Assembly (NCBI GenBank): GCA_017437045.1
Contig: JAFSBY010000020.1
Location: 1-39,696, forward strand
Direction of reading: 5' to 3'
DNA from: Alistipes sp.
GTDB taxonomy: Bacteria; Bacteroidota; Bacteroidia; Bacteroidales; Rikenellaceae
Length of the DNA: 39,696 nucleotides
Part shown: one piece after another, positions 8,468-17,061 of the stretch
Numbering within the stretch: the first letter of the stretch is position 1
How the letters are laid out: every line of letters starts with the position of its first letter
Translations under genes and position numbers: made by a program
The notes under the pieces: model-generated
What the model was told of the DNA's origin: nothing
Database searches by the model: none
The model's input: the letters and a program-made list of their open reading frames with translations, nothing else

Positions 8468-10906
8468 CTAAAAACAATAACCCACCGAAACCACCACACT
8501 GCGCGGGGCATCATACAGATAGCGCGAGGCCTGTGGCATGCGCACGGCATGATCGCCCGTACCCTGCCATTGCGAGCGGAGCGACTCATAGCCGTAGGAG
8601 ACATTCTCCGCATTGAGCAGGTTATTGACGCGCAACGAAAGTTGCAACTGCGATTCGTTATCAAAGGTAATATACTTAAACAGAGCCACATCGACCGAGT
8701 AACTATCGGCTAACCGCGCCTGCTCGGTAAAGGCGGCGAAGCTCTCCGGCGTAGTGCCCGCCTGATCGGCCACCCGATCCGTACGGCGCAAGGCCGCAGG
8801 GTCCACATAGCGACCTGTAGCCAGGCCGCCCGTCAGTGTCACACTCCACCCTCGACTGGCCCAATAGCGTGCCGAAAGCGACGCAGCCAGCGAGGGGACG
8901 CTACCCATGCGACAATCGCCCATACGGCTCACCGCGTTCGCATCGACCACCGAATTATCGACATCCGACAGGATCGTCACCCGCGGGTCGCGCACATAGC
9001 GATAATCACCCCACGTGCAGGCCGCCGTAAATCGCCACCGATAGCTTGCCCGCCACGAGGCCGCAGCCTCCACCGAAAAGGCGCGTCGGGCAATTCCCTG
9101 CACCGAAAGATCGCTATATACGCCTGCCAAATCATCGTAATAGCGACGCGTCTCGAGGCCATCTGTTGTCATCGAAAAGAGGGCCGAAAGCTCATACGAA
9201 AGGCTTGTTCCCGTGCGGCGATAGCGCAGACGCGCTCCATAATAACGCTCCGGTGCGGGATCCTCCACCGTACGATTGTTATAGAGCGGTTGGACAAAGA
9301 GTTGTCCGGCTTCCGGTGTGCGACTACCAGCCGCCAAGGTCAGTTCGAGCAGTTGATCCGAGGCCAAGGCGTAGGAGGCGACACCTTTGAGCGTGTAGGT
9401 GGTCATCCGGATGCTCCGCGAACGACCATAGGATTGATTGCCGGCAAAGAGCTCTTTTTCGTAATAGCCTCGGCGTTCGATCTGCTCCTCGCCCACAGCA
9501 AACATACCCTCCAACCACCAACGATCCAACTGCCATGCACCGCGCAACCAGCCTCCGATGTGGCGGTTCTCGAGTGCATAATCATACCCGAAGCGATCGC
9601 CCTCGCCAATGCGACGCGAGGGGTTGCGCAGATTGTTTTCCAACTGGTTGGAGTAGCGATCATCGTCGATCAGATATTGGTCGATATCGGTCAGATAGTC
9701 GGCACCCAACAGATCGCGCATACGTTTATAATAGCGGCTGCGATCCCAGGCCACCAAAAGGCCATAATCCAGCTCCGCGTGTTCGGTTTTCGTCCGAAAA
9801 GCAGCACGCAGGGCGATCTGTAGCGGCTCCTCGACCCGATCCTCCAGCGTATAGGCCGCCTCGCCTCCGCGCAAGCGATTTTGGGCGATCAGTTCATCCC
9901 AATCGATCTGCGTATAGCGCGGGTCGCCACTCCGCCAGACCTCCTCCGAGGCGCGATCGCCGGCATAGGAGGGCATATTCCGATAATTATCGGGCAAGGG
10001 CGAGCGGGCGTCATACCACCCCAACCCACTCTGGCGGCGAATGCCTGCTTTGGCCGAAGTCGAGAGTTGCAGGTGCGTACGTTCACCGATCGGCAGCTGC
10101 CAGGCCGCCATCAGATAGGGCAATGCCTCACGGCGCACCCGCGCATTACGCACCTCACCCGCCTGAAAACCCCACGAAGGGTTGTAGTAGGGATCATCGA
10201 GTAGTGTATAGGCCTCCTCGGTCGAACTCGACCGCAGGCCGCGCATCGTAAAGGGAAGCGACAGAAAGAGGGCAAAACGATGGCCACTCTCCCACGTACG
10301 CGAAAGACGGCCTCCGAGGTGCAGTGCATCGGTAAAGACCCCTTCGACCCGCGCATCGCGCCCCGTGCGCAGATCCATCGCGGCAGCGACACGCCAACCG
10401 CGATCCGTAAACCGATCGAAAGCCCCTCGCACTCCCAACCGATAGCCGCGCTCGGCATAACGCACCGTGATCCGATCGGGGCGATTGGGCAATTCGTCCG
10501 AGAAGGTAAAGGATTGCACGCCTCCCGTTGTTCCGAAGGCATCGCTCAACGGACTTAACAAGGCCGCTTCGCGCTCCTCAACCGACAAGAGCCGCAACAG
10601 AGCCACCCGATCATAGGGCATCGCCATGCCATAGAGCGTGATCGCTTCAGTAGCAAACCCTTCGCCACCACGCCAGCGAGTCATCTGCGGCAAGGTATAG
10701 CGAGTCACCTCGCCATACAGCTCCTGCGAGGCATGAAAGATCCAATCATAGCGTCCCGTCGTAAAGAGCGAATCGACCAACGGCTCCGGCTCGGGATTCA
10801 GGTCGGCATAGGTGGCATAGGGATAATAATAATCCTCCTCGGTCAGCTCTTGAGCCGACACCGATAAAGGCATGAGCAACAACAGCAGACCGAGGAGGCG
10901 TTTCAT
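8468..10906 (-). CDS. TonB-dependent receptor-like outer-membrane barrel with reduced N-terminus
   Basis: An 812-residue secreted protein (signal peptide ending SVSAQ) made mostly of alternating beta strands and finishing with an aromatic residue (VSVGYCF), as outer-membrane barrels do. The central part matches a Bacteroidota TonB-dependent receptor group by SPLPDNYRNMPSY, IDWDELIAQN, RDLLGADYLTDIDQY and EGDRFGYDYA. The usual CarboxypepD_reg domain is absent and no convincing TonB box or full plug domain is seen in the first 150 residues, so it may be a plugless or degenerate relative. The substrate is unknown. It starts 16 bases after pepD and precedes obg on the same strand. Confidence 0.8.
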   Translation of the reverse strand: MKRLLGLLLLLMPLSVSAQELTEEDYYYPYATYADLNPEPEPLVDSLFTTGRYDWIFHASQELYGEVTRYTLPQMTRWRGGEGFATEAITLYGMAMPYDRVALLRLLSVEEREAALLSPLSDAFGTTGGVQSFTFSDELPNRPDRITVRYAERGYRLGVRGAFDRFTDRGWRVAAAMDLRTGRDARVEGVFTDALHLGGRLSRTWESGHRFALFLSLPFTMRGLRSSSTEEAYTLLDDPYYNPSWGFQAGEVRNARVRREALPYLMAAWQLPIGERTHLQLSTSAKAGIRRQSGLGWYDARSPLPDNYRNMPSYAGDRASEEVWRSGDPRYTQIDWDELIAQNRLRGGEAAYTLEDRVEEPLQIALRAAFRTKTEHAELDYGLLVAWDRSRYYKRMRDLLGADYLTDIDQYLIDDDRYSNQLENNLRNPSRRIGEGDRFGYDYALENRHIGGWLRGAWQLDRWWLEGMFAVGEEQIERRGYYEKELFAGNQSYGRSRSIRMTTYTLKGVASYALASDQLLELTLAAGSRTPEAGQLFVQPLYNNRTVEDPAPERYYGARLRYRRTGTSLSYELSALFSMTTDGLETRRYYDDLAGVYSDLSVQGIARRAFSVEAAASWRASYRWRFTAACTWGDYRYVRDPRVTILSDVDNSVVDANAVSRMGDCRMGSVPSLAASLSARYWASRGWSVTLTGGLATGRYVDPAALRRTDRVADQAGTTPESFAAFTEQARLADSYSVDVALFKYITFDNESQLQLSLRVNNLLNAENVSYGYESLRSQWQGTGDHAVRMPQASRYLYDAPRSVVVSVGYCF

Positions 10907-10922
10907 CAGCTACACGAATCGT

Positions 10923-12374
10923 TTAGATGCGACGCAGTACTTCGCACAGCAGCTCCCAGAACTTGGGCACCGTGGCGATCTCCAACCGCTCGTCGGGCGA
11001 GTGTACACCACGCAACGTGGGGCCAAACGAGACCATCTCCAGCTCGGGGTACTTCTCCAAGAAGAGGCCGCACTCCAGACCGGCATGAATGGCTCGCACC
11101 TTCGGCTCGGTGGCAAACAGATCGACATAGGCCTGCTTGGTCACCTCCAGCAGACGCGACTCAGGATTGGGAGCCCAGCCCGGATAGCCATCCGTATGGG
11201 CCACATCGGCTCCGGCCAGCGCAAAGACCGACTCGACCATCTCAGCCACATAGGTCTTGGCACTCTCGACCGACGAACGCTGCGACGAGGTCACCACGAT
11301 CGTCTCATCGTCCACAAATTTCACCGAAGCTAAATTGGTCGAGGTCTCAACCAGGCCCGGCATCGCAAACGACATGGCAATCACGCCATTCGGTACACCC
11401 ACCAACGAGTAGATCAGCCCCTGCTGCGTCTTCTGATCCAGCACGCGATCCACCTCGGGCATCTCGTTGAGCGTAATCGTAAAGTTCGGCTCACGGAAAC
11501 GGAACTCGTTGTGCAGATCGGCCGCGAAGAGGCGATAACGCTGTTCAAAGTCGGCCTTAAAGCGCATCGGCACACCAAAGATGGCGTATGCCTCGCGCGG
11601 AATGGCATTGCGCAGGTTGCCGCCCGAGAAGTAGCTCAAGCGCAATTCGCACGACTGCATGCCGTCCCACATCAGACGAGCCAGCGTCTTGACCGAATTG
11701 ACACGTCCCTTATCAATATCGTCGCCCGAGTGGCCACCCAGCAGGTTCGACACATCGACACGATAGAAGGCATAGTTTTTCGGAGCGGCCTCCATCTCGC
11801 CGTGGAAGGTGGCGATCGTATCAATACCACCGGCACAACCGATAAAGAGCTCACCCTCGTCCTCCGAATCGAGGTTCACGAGGTATTTGCCCGTCAGCAT
11901 CCCCTCGCCCAACTCGAAAGCACCGGTCAAGCCGGTCTCCTCGTCCACCGTAAAGAGCGCCTCCACCGGACCGTGGGCAATCGTCTCATCGAGCAGCACA
12001 GCCAACGCAGCCGCCATGCCGATACCGCAATCGGCACCGAGCGTCGTCCCCTCGGCCTTGACCCAGCCCTCCTCAATGCGGGTGCGAATGGCGTCATGGT
12101 CGAAGTCGAACTCCACATCCGAATTCTTCTCGCAGACCATATCCATGTGCGACTGCAGAATCACCGTCGGGCGATCCTCCATGCCGGGCGTTGCCCCTTT
12201 GCGCATCACCACGTTGCCGATGGCATCTTTCTGATAGTCGATCCCGTGCTCACGGGCAAAATCGACCAGATATTGAATGATCTTCTCCTCCTTCTTCGAG
12301 GGGCGCGGCACACGTGTAATGGCATCGAACTGCTCCCACACCAGGCGAGGTTCCAAATTTGTAATTGCAGACAT
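10923..12374 (-). CDS. pepD: Aminoacyl-histidine dipeptidase PepD (M20 family), copy 1
   Basis: A cytosolic zinc metallopeptidase that cleaves Xaa-His and other dipeptides. The 483-residue protein has all M20 metal and catalytic positions: HMD at 76-78, Asp115 in LGADCGIG, the Glu pair 145-146 in DEETG, Asp169 in NLDSED, and His458 in GVHSPDE. The lid domain carries GGHSGDDI and the RNAIPRE block typical of PepD. Length is normal. It is the first gene of a minus-strand run with the outer-membrane barrel and obg, and has its own good promoter. A diverged second copy lies at 33190-34656. Confidence 0.95.
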   Translation of the reverse strand: MSAITNLEPRLVWEQFDAITRVPRPSKKEEKIIQYLVDFAREHGIDYQKDAIGNVVMRKGATPGMEDRPTVILQSHMDMVCEKNSDVEFDFDHDAIRTRIEEGWVKAEGTTLGADCGIGMAAALAVLLDETIAHGPVEALFTVDEETGLTGAFELGEGMLTGKYLVNLDSEDEGELFIGCAGGIDTIATFHGEMEAAPKNYAFYRVDVSNLLGGHSGDDIDKGRVNSVKTLARLMWDGMQSCELRLSYFSGGNLRNAIPREAYAIFGVPMRFKADFEQRYRLFAADLHNEFRFREPNFTITLNEMPEVDRVLDQKTQQGLIYSLVGVPNGVIAMSFAMPGLVETSTNLASVKFVDDETIVVTSSQRSSVESAKTYVAEMVESVFALAGADVAHTDGYPGWAPNPESRLLEVTKQAYVDLFATEPKVRAIHAGLECGLFLEKYPELEMVSFGPTLRGVHSPDERLEIATVPKFWELLCEVLRRI

Positions 12375-12414
12375 CTTCTATATTCGTCTAAAGGTTTATA
12401 CTTTTCTTATGGCG

Positions 12415-12445
12415 CAAAAGTAGAAAAATATCAGCAAGATAACAA
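12415..12445 (-). promoter_or_regulatory. Promoter of the pepD-barrel-obg operon
   Basis: On the minus strand TACTTTTG (12415-12422) matches TAnnTTTG, and TTG (12443-12445) lies upstream with 20 bases between. It is 41 bases before the pepD ATG. The 257-base gap to the divergent hydrolase gene holds only this and the opposite promoter. Confidence 0.7.
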
Positions 12446-12527
12446 GCATTTGGCCGCTTTTTCGGTCCGACCGCCCCATCACACCGGCCACAACACCCCG
12501 CAAAGAGCACGCTTCGAGAGGCAATGA

Positions 12528-12559
12528 TTTGGAAAACCGCCCAGCTTTTACTATCTTTG
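12528..12559 (+). promoter_or_regulatory. Promoter of the alpha/beta hydrolase gene
   Basis: TTTG (12528-12531), 20 bases, then TATCTTTG (12552-12559) is a near-ideal Bacteroidota housekeeping promoter. The predicted leader to the ATG at 12632 is about 65 bases. Confidence 0.8.
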
Positions 12560-12631
12560 CTTGCATCGAATTATTTTTTTGGCAAATCAATTAAAACGTT
12601 TTATCTATTAACACCTAAACATTTTACTACT

Positions 12632-13630
12632 ATGAGAAAATGGATACTTGCCTCGCTGGCCCTTTTGATGGCAGCAACCCCTCTCTCAGCACAGCAGAAA
12701 CCGGTTAAGAAACTCTCTAACCGTTATGGAATGGCTCTGAAAGCGAACGATGACGGCACCTACTCCATAGCCAAGCCCGGCCGCTATGTACACATCAACC
12801 TGGAGGAGATTCCCGATGTGTATACCTATTACAAAGCGCAACCTATCGCCTCGAAAGAGGAGATGAGCGTCTGCACCAACCAGGAGTTCATCTATAAGAC
12901 CCACGAAGGCTATAGCCTAAAGCTCATCATCGATCGACCCAAGAGCAACCAACCAACCCCCTTCGTGATCTATATCCACGGCGGCGGTTGGACCGGTGGT
13001 GCCCCGCGTGGATCGCTCCAATATACCTCACAATATTTGGCTTCTCAATGTGGTATCGCAGGCGTTCGTATCACCTACTCGCTGGGAGGTCAGCCGGGAG
13101 CGAATGTCGAAGTCGGCATGGCCGATGTACGTGCAGCCGTGGAGTGGGTGCAAGCCAATGCTAAAGAGCTGAACATCGACCCCAAACGATTCGGTTTCTA
13201 TGGCCATTCGGCCGGAGCACACTTAGCTGCCATGGCAGCTATGACGATCAAGGGCACGACCGCTTTGGTGGGCAACTCGGGACCCTATGTATTGAGCGAT
13301 CCGGAGGTTTTAGCCGTCAAATATGCCAATAAAAAACGGCGCGACTACTTCTTCGGCTTTACCCCCGAGGCATCGGCCAAATATTCGCCGATCAACTGCA
13401 TCCCGAAACGCAAAATTCCATCGACCCTCTTGCTTTGCGGTACAGGCGACACCTCCTGTGAATACACCCACAGTGTCCGCTTCGCCGATGCACTCAAGAA
13501 GAAGGGCGGTCGGGTCGATCTGCGCATCTACCCCTACTATGAACACAATCTGCACAGCTCAGGCAGCGACAAAGGCCGCGAGATTCTGCTCTTAGTGGCA
13601 GACTTCTTTAGCAAAGAGTTGAAAAAATAA
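12632..13630 (+). CDS. Secreted alpha/beta hydrolase (esterase/lipase-like)
   Basis: A 332-residue protein with a clear signal peptide (MRKWILASLALLMAATPLSA then QQ). The mature enzyme has the oxyanion-hole motif HGGGW in YIHGGGWTGG, the nucleophile elbow GHSAG in GFYGHSAGAHLAAM, and a late His in YYEHNLH expected to complete the catalytic triad. This is the hormone-sensitive lipase / BD-FAE-like group, which cleaves carboxyl esters, often acetyl or feruloyl groups on plant polysaccharides. The substrate is not determined. The ATG at 12632 was chosen because it gives the signal peptide and sits after the promoter. It is monocistronic, with a strong terminator following. Confidence 0.88.
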   Translation: MRKWILASLALLMAATPLSAQQKPVKKLSNRYGMALKANDDGTYSIAKPGRYVHINLEEIPDVYTYYKAQPIASKEEMSVCTNQEFIYKTHEGYSLKLIIDRPKSNQPTPFVIYIHGGGWTGGAPRGSLQYTSQYLASQCGIAGVRITYSLGGQPGANVEVGMADVRAAVEWVQANAKELNIDPKRFGFYGHSAGAHLAAMAAMTIKGTTALVGNSGPYVLSDPEVLAVKYANKKRRDYFFGFTPEASAKYSPINCIPKRKIPSTLLLCGTGDTSCEYTHSVRFADALKKKGGRVDLRIYPYYEHNLHSSGSDKGREILLLVADFFSKELKK

Positions 13631-13646
13631 CCTGGACAAGGTTGCC

Positions 13647-13684
13647 AAAAAGGGCTGCTCGTGAATCCGAGCAGCCCTTTTTTT
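13647..13684. terminator. Bidirectional rho-independent terminator
   Basis: The stem GGGCTGCTCG (13652-13661) and CGAGCAGCCC (13668-13677) has a 6-base loop. Seven Ts follow on the right and five As precede on the left, so it can stop both the hydrolase transcript and the convergent aspA transcript. Confidence 0.9.
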
Positions 13685-13709
13685 GATTGACAACGTATCC
13701 CAAGCGGGA

Positions 13710-15134
13710 TTATTTACGCGGCTTGATATTGAGTTTCACGGGACGAATCATATTCTCGGGCTTGAGCACCTCGTCCAGCTCCTCGCGGGTCAGAATGCCG
13801 TGCTCGAGCACCAACTCATAGACACCACGACCCGTCTGCAATGCCTCCTGGGCGATCTTGGTCGAGTTCTTATAGCCGATGATCGGATTCAAAGCCGTCA
13901 CCACACCGATACTATTATGCACATAGGCACGGCAGCGATCCTCGTTGGCCGTGATGCCCTCGATGCAACGCACGCGCAGCGTATCGAAGCCATTCATCAG
14001 CAGATCGGCCGACTCAAAACAGCACTGAGCCATCACCGGCTCCATGGCGTTGAGCTCCATCTGGGCAGCCTCGTCGCTCATGGCCGTAGTCAGATCGTTA
14101 CCGATCACCTTATAAGCAATCTGGTTCATCACCTCGGGAATCACCGGATTGACCTTACCGGGCATGATCGACGAACCCGGCTGACGTGCCGGCAGGTTGA
14201 ACTCACCCAAGCCACAACGCGGGCCCGAAGCCAAGAGGCGCAGGTCGTTACAAATCTTGTTCATCTTCAGCGCAATACGTTTCATAGCCGACGAATAGCC
14301 CACCATGCACGAAGTATTGGAGGTAACGGCCACCAGATCCTCGGCCAATCGGATCGGCCAACCCGTTATTTCGGCAATGGCCGCCGTACACTTCTCGGCA
14401 TAGCCCGGCTCGGCGCAAATACCCGTACCGATGGCCGTAGCACCCATGTTGATGGTCAAGAACTCGCGCGACGCGAAGTCCAAATTGGCAACCTCCTCCT
14501 GCAACACGCTGGCAAAGCCGTGGAAGGTCTGACCCAAGGTCATCGGTACAGCATCCTCGAGCTGCGTACGGCCCATCTTCAGGATATGGGCAAACTCGTC
14601 ACCCTTCTTGCGCAGGGCATCCACCAACTGCTGCAGGTGCTCGCGCAGCTCCAAGTGGGTGCTATACAGACCCATGTGGATGGCCGACGGATAGGCGTCG
14701 TTGGTCGATTGCGAGCGGTTCACATGGTCGTTGGGCGAGCAATACTGATATTCGCCACGACGATGGCCCATCAACTCCAGTGCGCGGTTGGCAATCACCT
14801 CGTTGGCGTTCATGTTCGTGGTCGTACCGGCTCCACCCTGGATCATATCGACCGGGAAGTGCTCGTGATGCTGCCCCGCCATGATCTCGCGGCAAGCCTG
14901 TGCGATGGCCTCATAGACCTCGTCGCTCAACAAGCCCAGTTCATGGTTGGCCATGGCTGCACCCAACTTAACGACAGCCAGACCGTGGATAAAGCGCGGA
15001 TAGTCGCTCAAATGAAATTTGCTGATCGGGAAATTCTCCAAACCGCGCATCGTCTGGACACCATACAGGACATTTTCAGGGACCTCCACCGATCCCAGCA
15101 GATCACTCTCGGTGCGTGTGTTTTTTTGCGTCAT
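13710..15134 (-). CDS. aspA: Aspartate ammonia-lyase
   Basis: This enzyme reversibly splits L-aspartate into fumarate and ammonia and links amino-acid use to fumarate respiration in anaerobes. The 474-residue protein belongs to the fumarase/aspartase superfamily: conserved region 1 GAGTTTNMNANEVIANRA, region 2 MGRTQLEDAVPMTLGQ, and the signature loop GSSIMPGKVNP with its catalytic Ser. Length is normal. Fumarase class II is the main alternative; the overall sequence (ESDLLGSVEVPENVLYGVQT start) favours AspA. It is monocistronic with its own promoter and shares a bidirectional terminator with the hydrolase gene. Confidence 0.95.
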   Translation of the reverse strand: MTQKNTRTESDLLGSVEVPENVLYGVQTMRGLENFPISKFHLSDYPRFIHGLAVVKLGAAMANHELGLLSDEVYEAIAQACREIMAGQHHEHFPVDMIQGGAGTTTNMNANEVIANRALELMGHRRGEYQYCSPNDHVNRSQSTNDAYPSAIHMGLYSTHLELREHLQQLVDALRKKGDEFAHILKMGRTQLEDAVPMTLGQTFHGFASVLQEEVANLDFASREFLTINMGATAIGTGICAEPGYAEKCTAAIAEITGWPIRLAEDLVAVTSNTSCMVGYSSAMKRIALKMNKICNDLRLLASGPRCGLGEFNLPARQPGSSIMPGKVNPVIPEVMNQIAYKVIGNDLTTAMSDEAAQMELNAMEPVMAQCCFESADLLMNGFDTLRVRCIEGITANEDRCRAYVHNSIGVVTALNPIIGYKNSTKIAQEALQTGRGVYELVLEHGILTREELDEVLKPENMIRPVKLNIKPRK

Positions 15135-15193
15135 AATTGCAATTTTTATCTATTTAAAATCTATAAGTTTCAATATTTCTGCTTTAGCTACGT

Positions 15194-15225
15194 CAAAGTT
15201 AAGATTTATTTCCCATATTCGCAAA
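15194..15225 (-). promoter_or_regulatory. aspA promoter
   Basis: On the minus strand TTTG (15222-15225), 20 bases, then TAACTTTG (15194-15201), 59 bases before the aspA ATG. Both elements match the Bacteroidota consensus. Confidence 0.75.
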
Positions 15226-15302
15226 TTTTCTTTGCAAAGAACCTACTCGGCGAATGAATCATTTTTTTCGGCCGCAAATTTTTCTTTCTTTCATTTTATC
15301 AC

Positions 15303-15310
15303 TATCTTCG
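15303..15310 (+). promoter_or_regulatory. Possible -7 element giving a near-leaderless fRMsr transcript
   Basis: TATCTTCG differs from TAnnTTTG at one position and ends only 4 bases before the ATG at 15315. If used, the mRNA would start at or next to the start codon. No -33 match is seen, so this is tentative. Confidence 0.3.
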
Positions 15311-15314
15311 CCCT

Positions 15315-15791
15315 ATGGCTGAAGAGTTACTGATTGCAACCGGCACGAAGGAGGAGCGTTACGCGCTGCTATGCCGACAGATAGCCTCGCTCGTGGAGGG
15401 CGAGACGGATCCAATTGCCCGCATGGCTAACGTTGCGGCAATGATCCACCTCACGTTTGGTTTTTGGTGGACGGGGTTCTACCGCGTGGTGGGCGACGAG
15501 TTGGTGTTGGGACCCTTTCAAGGGCCGATTGCCTGCACACGCATTGCTCGCGGGCGGGGTGTCTGTGGCTCGGCTTGGCAACAACAGCGCACCCTCATCG
15601 TCCCGGACGTAGAGCAGTTTCCGGGCCATATCGCCTGCTCGACCCTCTCGCGAAGTGAGATTGTCGTGCCGATATGGCAGGCCGACGAGGTAATCGGCGT
15701 TCTCGACATCGACAGCGAGCAATTAGCCACGTTCGACGAGGTCGATCAACACTATTTGGAACAAATTGTACATCTAATAACAGAACTATGA
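15315..15791 (+). CDS. msrC: Free methionine-(R)-sulfoxide reductase (GAF domain)
   Basis: This enzyme repairs free oxidised methionine using thioredoxin. The 158-residue protein is a single GAF domain with the three cysteines of the fRMsr family at 74 (GPIACTRI), 84 (GRGVCGSAW) and 108 (HIACST). Their spacing of 10 and 24 residues is the same as in the E. coli enzyme. SEIVVPIW and IGVLDIDSE are the typical late strands. The stop overlaps the next start as ATGA, so the downstream dehydrogenase-like gene is translationally coupled. Confidence 0.93.
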   Translation: MAEELLIATGTKEERYALLCRQIASLVEGETDPIARMANVAAMIHLTFGFWWTGFYRVVGDELVLGPFQGPIACTRIARGRGVCGSAWQQQRTLIVPDVEQFPGHIACSTLSRSEIVVPIWQADEVIGVLDIDSEQLATFDEVDQHYLEQIVHLITEL

Positions 15792-16684
15792 GATTTAAGA
15801 AATTGGTAGCCATCGAGCCGGTGAGCCTCATTCCATCGGCCGAGCAGGAGCTCTACACCTTGGCCGACGAGGTGGTGCTCTACGACGACATCCCCACCAC
15901 CGACGAAGAGATCGCTCGCCGCATAGGCGATGCCGATGCCGTCTTATTGAGTTACACGTCGCGCCTGGAGCGTGCCGCCATGGAGCAGTGCCCCAATATC
16001 CGCTATATCGGTATGTGCTGTTCGCTCTATTCGCCCGAGAGTGCCAACGTCGATATTCGCTATGCCGAGAGCCGCGGCATCACCGTGACGGGCATCCGCG
16101 ACTATGGCGACGAGGGTGTGGTCGAGTATGTGGTCAGCGAGCTGGTGCGGCTGCTGCATGGCTTTGGCGAGGCACCCTGGGAGGGTACGCCGCGTGAGAT
16201 CACGGGGCTGAAGGTCGGCGTGGTCGGATTGGGTAAATCGGGCGGCATGATTGCCGATGCCATGCGCTTTTTCGGGGCCGAGGTGAGCTACTTTGCCCGT
16301 TCGGAGAAGGCGTGGGCCGCGGAGAAGGGGTATCAGTTCCTCCCCTTGCGCGACCTGCTGAAGCAGAGTTCGGTGGTGTTCTGCTGCCTGAATAAAAATA
16401 CGGTGTTGCTCTACGACGAGGAGTTTGAGGCGTTAGGCTACGGCAAGGTGCTCTTCAATACGGGTCTTTCGCCCGCTTGGGATGAGCCGGCCCTGCTCAA
16501 ATGGCTCGACAAATGTGGTTGCCGCCTCTATTGCGACACGGTCGGTGCCTTGGGTGGCGAGCACCTGCTGACCCATCCGTTTGTGCGCTGTGTGGAGGTC
16601 TCGACCGGCCGCACGAAACAGGCCTTTGTCCGCTTGAGCGAGAAGGTGCTGTACAACATGAAACACTACCTCGATCGCGCATAA
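15788..16684 (+). CDS. D-isomer-specific 2-hydroxyacid dehydrogenase-like protein with altered active site
   Basis: A 298-residue protein with the two-domain plan of NAD-dependent 2-hydroxyacid dehydrogenases. The cofactor-binding motif GLGKSG is at 147-152 in KVGVVGLGKSGG, preceded by YGDEGVVEYVVSELV, which parallels the NAxxVAE segment. The normally Arg-containing block after the cofactor domain reads NTGLSPAWDEPAL (224-236) and lacks the catalytic Arg. The usual catalytic Glu/His pair is not obvious either; the only nearby His residues are in GGEHLLTHPF. It may be a diverged enzyme or a binding protein. The ATG overlaps the stop of the fRMsr gene by 4 bases, and I prefer it to upstream in-frame starts. 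Confidence 0.75.
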   Translation: MRFKKLVAIEPVSLIPSAEQELYTLADEVVLYDDIPTTDEEIARRIGDADAVLLSYTSRLERAAMEQCPNIRYIGMCCSLYSPESANVDIRYAESRGITVTGIRDYGDEGVVEYVVSELVRLLHGFGEAPWEGTPREITGLKVGVVGLGKSGGMIADAMRFFGAEVSYFARSEKAWAAEKGYQFLPLRDLLKQSSVVFCCLNKNTVLLYDEEFEALGYGKVLFNTGLSPAWDEPALLKWLDKCGCRLYCDTVGALGGEHLLTHPFVRCVEVSTGRTKQAFVRLSEKVLYNMKHYLDRA

Positions 16685-16700
16685 CAAGCCGAGAACGACA

Positions 16701-16738
16701 AAGCCCCCAAAAGTTCGTGCACTTTTGGGGGCTTTTTT
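16701..16738 (+). terminator. Rho-independent terminator
   Basis: The 14-bp perfect stem AAGCCCCCAAAAGT / ACTTTTGGGGGCTT has loop TCGTGC and is followed by Ts. It ends the fRMsr-dehydrogenase operon just before the tandem repeat array. Confidence 0.9.
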
Positions 16739-16745
16739 ATGGGTG

Positions 16746-17057
16746 GGATTTCAAAACCGAGCGTAACGCAAAAATCACCCAACGCAGAGCATCTGATTGG
16801 ACTCGGAAACCATATAATTGGTGGGATTTCAAGGCTTGCGAAGGTTGTGAAACCGGAGCATACTGAACGTATGTGAGGATTTCAACACCGAGCGTAACGC
16901 AAAAATCACCCAACGCAGAGCATCTGATTGAACTCGGAAACCATATAATTGGTGGGATTTTAAGGCTTGCGAAGGTGTTGAAACCGGAGCATACTGAACG
17001 TATGTGAGGATTTCAAAACCGAGCGTAACGCAGAAATCACCCAATTAGATGGTTTCC
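16746..17057. repeat. 131-bp tandem repeat array (2.3 copies) with inverted ends
   Basis: Units begin GGATTTCAA at 16746, 16877 and 17008, giving an exact 131-base period; the third copy is cut after about 37 bases. Differences between copies are few. Each full unit contains a small hairpin CATAC-TGAAC-GTATG flanked by GAAA and TTTC, and a segment GGAAACCATATAATTGG (16805 and 16936). The array ends with a near-reverse-complement of that segment (17034-17057: AAATCACCCAATTAGATGG then TTTCC), so the whole can fold as a large hairpin. It fills the gap between two convergent genes. No protein is supported here. A dispersed intergenic repeat family is the likely explanation. Confidence 0.85.
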
Positions 17058-17061
17058 TCGC

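Noticed and set aside
13683-15257. Long plus-strand open frame (524 codons) opposite aspA
   Set aside because: It is the antisense shadow of a clear aspartate ammonia-lyase. Its translation is His/Arg/Gln-rich with no family features, and it runs through aspA's promoter.
16829-17044. Small minus-strand frame inside the 131-bp repeat
   Set aside because: It is made from the repeat and repeats itself. There is no promoter or independent support.
16746-17044. CRISPR array
   Set aside because: The period is 131 bases with near-identical units throughout. There are no short repeats with unique spacers and no cas genes.
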